Below, piece by piece: positions 58,240 through 64,000 of a stretch of DNA of 64,000 nucleotides. Location: positions 6,028,640-6,092,639 of the forward strand of contig JALMQS010000030.1 of assembly GCA_024734495.1 (NCBI GenBank), read 5' to 3'. Each line of letters opens with the position of its first letter. Within the stretch, counting starts at the first letter, position 1. The notes below the pieces were generated by a model, which saw only the letters and a program-made list of their open reading frames with translations, ran no database searches and was not told the origin of the DNA. A program made the position numbers and the translations under genes. Origin of the DNA: Forficula auricularia (Eukaryota > Arthropoda > Insecta > Dermaptera > Forficulidae).

Positions 58240-58490
58240 AAATTAGATGTGATAAATCAGAGGAAAAAAGGAACAATTAAACAGTGTTAAAACATGATAT
58301 AAATTGCAACGTTTCGCCAATTTATTATGGCTTCATCATTGAAAATAAAAGTTTTTCCAATAATCTCGGTGTAATATATCTTTCTTCAGGGCATAGAATA
58401 GTAAAACTTGTTTGTTCAGTTGACTCTTTACTGAAGAAGGATACCGTTGAGGATCCGAAAAGTCGGCTGAAGGATAAATAAATTATATTA
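58240..58490 (-). repeat. Repeat with two hammerhead-like motifs
   Basis: Motif 1 at 58308-58338 (-): TGATGA, A, GCCA-loop-TGGC, GAAAC, GTT. Motif 2 (+) at about 58431-58462: CTGAAGA, A, GGAT-loop-ATCC, GAAAAGTC. They face opposite directions, as in the foldback elements, but the arms are otherwise diverged. Confidence 0.45.
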
Positions 58491-58849
58491 TACCTAGATA
58501 TTGGTCGCAATTTTATTTACTATAATAAAAGAATAGAAAATTTAACGGTGTCTTTTTTCACATTCATATAATAATAAATTATATTTATAAGCTATAAATA
58601 TATTTTCAAGTGATTTAAAATAAAATCTCTTTAAATTATAAAAATTTTCGATTTGATTGCAATAATATTTTAAAAAATTTAAAAAAAAAATTATTTTATA
58701 TCTTAGTTTGGAATCATTTTTTTTTTTTAATAATAATTGAAATTAAAAGTAATTTTAATTTAAAATTGATTAATTGTTTTGCTTTGAATAAAAATATATA
58801 TGAAAAAGATGAAATGAATGAAAATTTGTGATTTTCTTGAAGAAAGCAA
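58491..58849. other. AT-rich 5' flank of the next gene
   Basis: No feature beyond very A/T-rich sequence; it may hold the promoter of the gene beginning at 58850. Confidence 0.35.
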
Positions 58850-58963
58850 ATGTTTGCAACTGAGGAATTTGAAATTGAATCACGAGCAAAATGGCTGCGG
58901 GGTGTGAAAGAAACATCGAGGAACGAGGAACACTGGAATGAACCAAAAAGTGTTGACGACGAG
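58850..58963 (+). CDS. Candidate first exon of a plus-strand gene
   Basis: An ATG in the context gcaaATG opens a 38-codon frame (MFATEEFEIESRAKW...), preceded by an in-frame TGA and ended by a strong donor GAG|GTAAGT. Its charged, well-mixed composition is unlike the repeat-derived frames around it. It joins in phase 0, but the exon at 59295-59487 needs phase 1 at every acceptor that I can find, so either an intervening exon is missing or the two belong to different transcripts. The protein is not recognised. Confidence 0.45.
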
Positions 58964-59281
58964 GTAAGTTGAAAGATTTTTCCATTTCATTGAAACAATC
59001 CCATTAAATCTAGCAATATTTGATTTTCTCTATTGGTTAATCAAGCCAGGACATAATTAAAATTGTAAATTTGCTAAACTTTTTGAGTTCCCATTTCTAA
59101 TAATGGCTCTAATCTTGCGATTTTCGACTCAATCACGGCAGGTGGACAAACGAACGAACATGGACGAGTAAAGAAGAAGCATTTCCACATACCAGACGAT
59201 GGGGCTTTGCCCTAAAACAGCCCACTCTGGGCCAAAATCCCACCCGTTTTATTTGGAATCGAAGTGATTCAATTTAAAAAA

Positions 59282-59487
59282 TGGGATAGGAGAAATGCGT
59301 GTACAAGAAAAAGCATCTGCATCATGTGCCAAAATGACAGAAGAAAAGAACTTGAATGGAAGTTCGAAATTACCTACTGGCAGCAAAAAACCTTTTGGTA
59401 TTAATTCGGATGAATTGAAAAATGCAGCATCTTCAGAGGTAGATAGATCTTGTTCCATAGCTGGGGGAAGATTAAAATTTTTTAAAG
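59282..59487 (+). CDS. Internal exon of a conserved-looking gene
   Basis: Open frame containing MTEEKNLNG, KLPTGSKKPFGINSDELKN, SSEVDRSCS and GGRLKFFK, ending with donor AAAG|GTAAAT at 59487/59488. It splices in phase 1 to 63824, giving GGRLKFFKDGKFILEL, a continuous sensible sequence. The likely acceptor is gatag|gagaaatg at about 59289. ATGs at 59295 or 59333 (context ccaaaATG) could also be starts. The product is not recognised; no enzyme motif is visible. Confidence 0.6.
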
Positions 59488-59767
59488 GTAAATATTACAA
59501 TTATTAATTATGAAAATCAAAATAGTATTTCCACCAAAGATTACATACTTTTAATTTATGAGGGATAAATTTAAGTTTTTCTTCTGTCTAATATTAATAT
59601 TTTTAATCTTAATTTAAAGTATAAATTTATAGCAACTTCTGAGGCGTGTTGAATTTCCAACATCACTTTTTTTTATCTAACTTTTGGTTAAATAAATTTA
59701 TAATTTTCTCATTAATATATTAAAGAATAATCTTGTTCGTGGCTGTGATGAAACTGTATTAGATGAA

Positions 59768-60182
59768 GGATGAGGTATCAGCCAAAGATGGAATCACTGG
59801 GTTCAATAAAACACCTTTAATAAAACATTTCGGCCTGAATTTATTTGGCCATCTTCAGTTAATTAGGAGTTATACACAAAATGCGGTACACGTATGTGAT
59901 CGAACCAAGCCTTGTCAAAAATAAAAATTTTAGCTTCATGAAAATTTATAACGTGTCTGGACCAAAAACTTTCATTCTGAAACTTTTGGGTCCAGACACG
60001 TTATAAATTTTCATGAAGCTAAAATTTTTATTTTTGACAAGGCTTGGTTCGATCACATACGTGTACCGCATTTTGTGTATAACTCCTAATTAACTGAAGA
60101 TGGCCAAATAAATTCAGACCTATTAAACGTGTTTATTGAACCCAGTGATTCCATCTTTGGCTGATACCCTCCTCCTTCATCT
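59768..60182. repeat. Near-perfect palindrome, arms ~200 bp
   Basis: Arms agatgaaggatgaggtatc / gatac(cc)tcctccttcatct and ggtacacgtatgtgatcgaac / gttcgatcacatacgtgtacc pair around aactttcattctgaaactt. Hammerhead-like motif at 59824-59858 (-): CTGAAGA, T, GGCC-loop-GGCC, GAAA. The right arm has a degenerate copy. It is inserted beside the next palindrome. Confidence 0.8.
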
Positions 60183-60185
60183 AAT

Positions 60186-60514
60186 TAAAGAATAATCAAC
60201 ATATTAACGAGAATTGTTTTGATCACGCTTTTTAAACAAGATATATATCGCGAGACTACTGCTGGTTGAAGCTATTGGAGTCTGCTGAGTCTTAAGTCTG
60301 GACCAAGAGAGAATGAAAAAGATATGATCCATTTAGCTATAATCCAACGTCATTTTGCGTTTAGCCCGCATGACACTTGGATGAATCTCTTGGTCCAGAC
60401 CTAAGACTCAGCAGACTCCAATAGCTTCAACCAGCAGTAGTCTCGCGATATATATCTTGTTTAAAAAGCGTGATCAAAACAATTCTCGTGAATATGTTGA
60501 TTATTCTTTAATAT
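60186..60514. repeat. Near-perfect palindrome, arms ~130 bp
   Basis: Arms taaagaataatcaacat / atgttgattattcttta, gttttgatcacgctttttaa / ttaaaaagcgtgatcaaaac and gactactgctggttgaagc / gcttcaaccagcagtagtc pair around a loop at about 60318-60388. A wider inverted match (59693-59733 with 60497-60540) shows that the preceding palindrome (59768-60182) landed inside an older, larger one. Confidence 0.8.
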
Positions 60515-60689
60515 ATTAATGAGAAAATTATAAATTTACTTAACTTCATTATTTCAAGTTAGAAATATATAAGTTCAGATATTATTTTCACTTAATATTT
60601 GACAAAAATCACGTTCACTCGATTCGCGATTGAATCAAATATAGGAAACATACGATTAACTTTTGACTATACAATCCTAATACTGCTTT

Positions 60690-61476
60690 GATGCAACCAC
60701 CCACCTATTTTTCACTTCCCTAAAAGTCTCGCCTTCCATATCTTTCATTATCTGGTGAAAATATTCCAATTTAGATCTTCCCCTTCGCTCTCTAAAATAT
60801 CCTTTATCAATCCTCCATGTCTTAAGGTGATCATTTGACCTCTTCTCTTCAGATTCCTCCCAAAGTGTTCTATTTTCTCTAGAACTTCCACGTTTGTAAT
60901 TCTCTCAACCCATTTAATCTTAAACATTCTTCTGTAGCTTCACATTTCAAAGGCTTCCACTTTCTTTTTCTCTGCTCTCCAATCGTCTTAAGTTTCCCAT
61001 CGGTACATGCCAAAACATATGTCTTCAGCAACCACTTTCTATTTTCTAAGCTGATTAAGGAGTATAATAATTTTTGTTTTGAATTAAACCCTATTTTAGC
61101 TTGAGCAATTCTGGATTTAATTTCTTTTCGGCTTCTTTCGTTCCGCGTGACTTTACTTCCCAGATAGCGGAATTCCTTAATTTCTTCTAAGTACTCTCGG
61201 CTTATTTTTTATACATTCCTGTCTCATTTGTTCTATCTTTGTATAAACTAATAAGATCTTAGTTTTGTTCTTATTTATTTTCATTTTGCTCCCATCTCCT
61301 AAATTTGGTTGATTCCGTTCAGAGTTTGCCCTAATTTTTCATTGCCTCCTTGAAGAGCAATCTCATCAGCAAAACTTAAGCATAGCTATCTTTTGTTCTT
61401 GGATTTCAATTCCTGTATTTATGTTAACCATGAATTCTTTAATTGTTTCTTTTATATATATTGTTAAAAATCATAG
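60690..61476 (-). pseudogene. Decayed RTE reverse-transcriptase fragment
   Basis: The minus-strand reading is a broken version of the C-terminal half of the element at 35135: pieces equivalent to LEALEMWCYRKM, WMDKITNEEVL, KRRGQM...LRHGGL and TGIEIQ appear in order, with several stops and frameshifts. Same family as 35166-36530, but much older. Confidence 0.75.
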
Positions 61477-61495
61477 GTAAAAAAAACCCATCTTA

Positions 61496-61704
61496 GGGCC
61501 AGTTGTATGTCGTTGGTAAACTTTTTTAAACGTTGACAAAGGGTAAAACCTTAGATATTCACTTTGTGCCCGGTGGGATGGCCAATCAGATGAAAGTGTC
61601 TGTCATCTGATTGGCCATTCCACCTAGCACAAGGTGAATTTTAAGGTTTTACCCTTTGTCAACGTTTAAAAAGAATTTACCAACTGACATACAACTGGCC
61701 CTTA
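61496..61704. mobile_element. ~209-bp palindromic MITE (GGGCCAGTTGTATGTC family), copy A
   Basis: Starts agggccagttgtatgtcg and ends gacatacaactggccct. The middle is gatggccaatcagatgaaag facing catctgattggccattcc. The whole element can fold into one hairpin. It is flanked by tta on both sides. Confidence 0.85.
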
Positions 61705-61838
61705 ATATTGGCTGGAGCACCGAGCGATGCTTGGTAACTTTTTGCATCTAAATAGCTTAAGTTTCAAATTTCAAGGCTCTGCGACTTTCCGAAGACGAGA
61801 TATGAACGATTAAAATATTTATTTTGCGACATGACTTA

Positions 61839-62052
61839 GTGCAAGTTGTATGTCAGTTAGTAAACACTTTTTAAACGTTGTTAAAGGGTAAAACCTTAAA
61901 ATTCACATTGTGCCCCGCCTGATGGCCAATCAGATGACACGCACTTGTCATCTGATTGGCCATCAGGCGGCGCAGCAAGGTGTATTTTAAGGTTTTACCC
62001 TTTAACACCGTTTAAAAAGAGTTTACCAACCGACATACAACTGGCCCTAATT
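61839..62052. mobile_element. Palindromic MITE, copy B
   Basis: Same family as 61496: agttgtatgtcagttagtaa at left, ccgacatacaactggccc at right, centre ctgatggccaatcagatg / catctgattggccatcag. It lies only 135 bp from copy A. Confidence 0.85.
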
Positions 62053-62206
62053 TACACCTCCTTCCTTTATTTCAATCGGATTAAAACTCATGACACTTGA
62101 TAAGTACACTAATTTTTAGCGAAATCGTTAGAGCCGTTTTCGAGAAACCGATTCTATAGATATATTGGTATATACAAGAATTGCTCATTTAATAATATAA
62201 GATATT

Positions 62207-62353
62207 AAATATAAAGTTTTTGTGCCGAGAGTAGCAGAATTTTTATATATTGAAGGAGACAATAAAAGAGTGTGTCTTCTGTTGGAATTATTCGTTATAA
62301 ATAAATAAAACTTATAATTCCAGAAGAAGACACACTCTTTTATTGTCTCCTTC
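62207..62353. mobile_element. Short foldback element with 13-bp target duplication
   Basis: aatataagatatt occurs at 62194-62206 and 62354-62366. The body starts aaatataaagtttttgtgccgag and has arms ttgaaggagacaataaaag / cttttattgtctccttcaa. It is an internally deleted member of the 45005 family without the hammerhead-like part. Confidence 0.8.
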
Positions 62354-62635
62354 AATATAAGATATTTTCTTATTATAAACGTGTAGGTATATATTATATA
62401 TTATATATAAATGCAAATCTTTCATAAATAAAAGTAATATTGCTTATGATCAAGGCTGCCTTCTCTTCTTTCATTTGTGAAACTTTCCTAGAATCTAATT
62501 TTAATTTTAACAAATTGCGATTAATTGATTAGATGATTAGATCAAAATTTAATGAAAAAAGCAGAAAAAATATAGTATCGTTGTATTGAAAGCTCTTGAA
62601 CTGTTGTTAGTTAATGAGTTGAAGTTTGGCACAAG

Positions 62636-62921
62636 CAAGGGCGGATCCAGGAATTTTTATGGGGGGGAAGAATGTATATAGAGGTGCCTGATGTATATAA
62701 GATGTACTTTTTATCTCGGAAGTGCGATCGAATTGTCCAAGGGGGGGGGGGTCAGAAACGCCCCCCCCCCCCCCCCCCACACACACACACATATATAAAA
62801 CTTTATTTTCAATTTGAAAATTTAAAAAAAAAAAAATTTACAAATTTTTTTTCATCAGGCACGGGCCTCTATGAAGGGGAGGGGGCGATCGCACCCTCCG
62901 CCTCCTCTGGATCCGCCCTTG
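62636..62921. mobile_element. hAT-type MITE, 286 bp
   Basis: Perfect 15-bp inverted ends caagggcggatccag and ctggatccgcccttg, with a perfect 8-bp duplication ggcacaag (62628-62635 and 62922-62929). The interior has G and C homopolymers (62740-62779) and a CA run. The target is a single unit of the 119-bp tandem family. Confidence 0.9.
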
Positions 62922-63154
62922 GGCACAAGTCTGTATTGTCATAAGCTTCAGCTTATGCCAAGTTCCAGCTTTTATGATGGACCCGTTCTCAGACTCGCCA
63001 TACTGGTTGTATCCTATCCTAGAGGGTTTATTTCTGATGAATTACAACAATTGTTTCAATTATTTTATTTCGATTCCAAAATAATTTGCTCTTAACTTTT
63101 AAACTTACTTTGAGTGAAACAATGATTTCAATAGACGCTATGTTAGAGCCTTTT

Positions 63155-63317
63155 AAAGATTACTGATTTCCGCCAATATATTATTAAATTTATTTTAATT
63201 GTGTGACACTTAAAATTTGAAAAATGTAAATTAAAATTATCAATATTTAAAAAATTTAAATAAGTATGATTAATTTACCTGTGAATATAATTAACGAATG
63301 TTTGCTAAATCATAATG
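63155..63317 (-). pseudogene. Stray copy of an eIF4A-III intron/exon piece
   Basis: Matches 47520-47556 joined directly to 48287-48425 of eIF4A-III: the intron segment gatttccgccaatatattatt, the donor ttacctgtgaatat and about 38 bp of exon 8 (63280-63317, minus strand, diverged). The 717-bp foldback present in the real gene is absent here, so the copy predates or escaped that insertion. It lies in an intron of the plus-strand gene and has no coding role. Confidence 0.88.
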
Positions 63318-63447
63318 ATCAAAATGACTTAAAAAACACCGCTATAAACTTTCTACTGAAAATGGCGTTAAAATCTGCACAAATCTCGAAGCGAGTTTAG
63401 ATAAAATGTACTTTTACCTCTTTTTTATAATTTCTTTTACGTGTTAT

Positions 63448-63658
63448 TAAGGGCCAGTTGTAGTGTCGGTTGGTAAACTCTTTTAAACGTTGACAAAGGG
63501 TAAAACCTTAGAATTCATCTTGTGCCCGATGGGATGGCCAATTAGATGAAAGTGCATGTCATCTGATTGGCCATCCCACCGGGCAAAAGGTGAATTTTAA
63601 GGTTTTACCCTTTGTCAACTTTTAAAAGAGTTTACCAACCGACAAACAACTGGCCCTT
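63448..63658. mobile_element. Palindromic MITE (GGGCCAGTTGTATGTC family), copy C
   Basis: agggccagttgtagtgtcgg at the left, ccgacaaacaactggccctt at the right, centre gatggccaattagatg / catctgattggccatc. Flanked by tta. Third complete member in 2.2 kb. Confidence 0.85.
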
Positions 63659-63823
63659 AGAATATAAGATTTGGTTGATTTTTAGTTTATGAAATTATAT
63701 TAATCATTTGAACATTTTATTTTTATTTTTAATACATTTTTAAATTATTTTTATTTTTGGTTAACACTGAATTAATTAATTTATTATTTATTAATAATGT
63801 GAAAATAAAAACACCTTTTTCAG

Positions 63824-63969
63824 ATGGCAAATTCATTCTTGAATTGCATCATCGAAAAGAAGGTGACAGACAATCCTGGGTTTCTGTACCAAAAAAGACA
63901 TATTGGCCCCCTCCAGGTGCTGCGGGGACCCCGAGACAAGAAAGTTCAACTTCCCTTAGTGGTGACTAA
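63824..63969 (+). CDS. C-terminal exon of a conserved-looking gene
   Basis: Begins after ttttcag and joins in phase 1 to the exon ending at 59487. It encodes DGKFILELHHRKEGDRQSW, then VSVPKKTYWPPPG and a short Ser-rich tail, with stop TAA at 63967-63969. The balanced composition, clean splice sites and uninterrupted frame across a 4.3-kb intron argue for a real gene. The strand is opposite to eIF4A-III. The family is not recognised with confidence. The intron contains palindromes, MITEs, an RTE remnant and an eIF4A-III fragment. Confidence 0.7.
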
Positions 63970-64000
63970 TTTTTATATTTTTGTATTATTTTATTTTTAT

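Overview
The window is animal nuclear DNA, almost certainly insect. It is strongly AT-rich, its genes are split by GT-AG introns, and one gene is an unmistakable eIF4A-III (exon-junction-complex helicase) whose protein is close to the insect form. The repeat load is very high: mariner, hAT, Helitron-like, several LINE clades, tRNA-derived SINEs and many long palindromic (foldback) repeats. An AT-rich hymenopteran such as a parasitoid wasp is plausible, but the sequence alone does not prove the order.

Three host genes can be supported. (1) Positions 23424-30461 (+) hold four exons of a large, low-complexity Gln/Asn-rich protein. Its start exon was not found and it carries a one-base frameshift in a microsatellite-like coding stretch. 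(2) Positions 46938-57612 (-) hold eIF4A-III, reconstructed here as ten exons giving a complete 402-residue protein. One of its introns appears to end in TG instead of AG. (3) Positions about 58850-63969 (+) hold fragments of a gene with a conserved-looking C-terminal exon; its 5' structure is unresolved.

Everything else is mobile-element sequence or featureless AT-rich DNA. 0-9.3 kb: a dead mariner interrupted by a full-length I/Jockey-type LINE with two open ORFs (18-bp target duplication) and by a TA-flanked MITE. 10-23 kb: a 1.6-kb inverted repeat, foldbacks, a Helitron-like element, a tandem array of about 119-bp units and a LINE fragment. 34-46 kb: two copies of a segmental duplication, one of which holds an RTE insertion while the other preserves the empty site, plus large palindromes and nested hAT elements. 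46.9-57.6 kb: eIF4A-III, with introns carrying a foldback+SINE, MITEs, a hAT element containing a GC-rich LINE, and a tRNA-like sequence. 58-64 kb: more palindromes, a decayed RTE, and a stray copy of an eIF4A-III intron/exon fragment that preserves an empty insertion site.

The most interesting pattern is a recurring small motif inside many otherwise different foldback repeats: CTGANGA, one extra base, a perfect hairpin, GAAAC, then GTC/GTT or a short TATA loop. In the best copies the flanks pair with each other. This is the layout of a hammerhead ribozyme with a tiny stem III, as known from Penelope-like retroelements, except for the consistent extra base before stem II. Several of these foldbacks have 12-14 bp target duplications, which suits retrotransposition better than cut-and-paste MITE movement. 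No Penelope-like reverse transcriptase is visible, so these would be non-autonomous derivatives.
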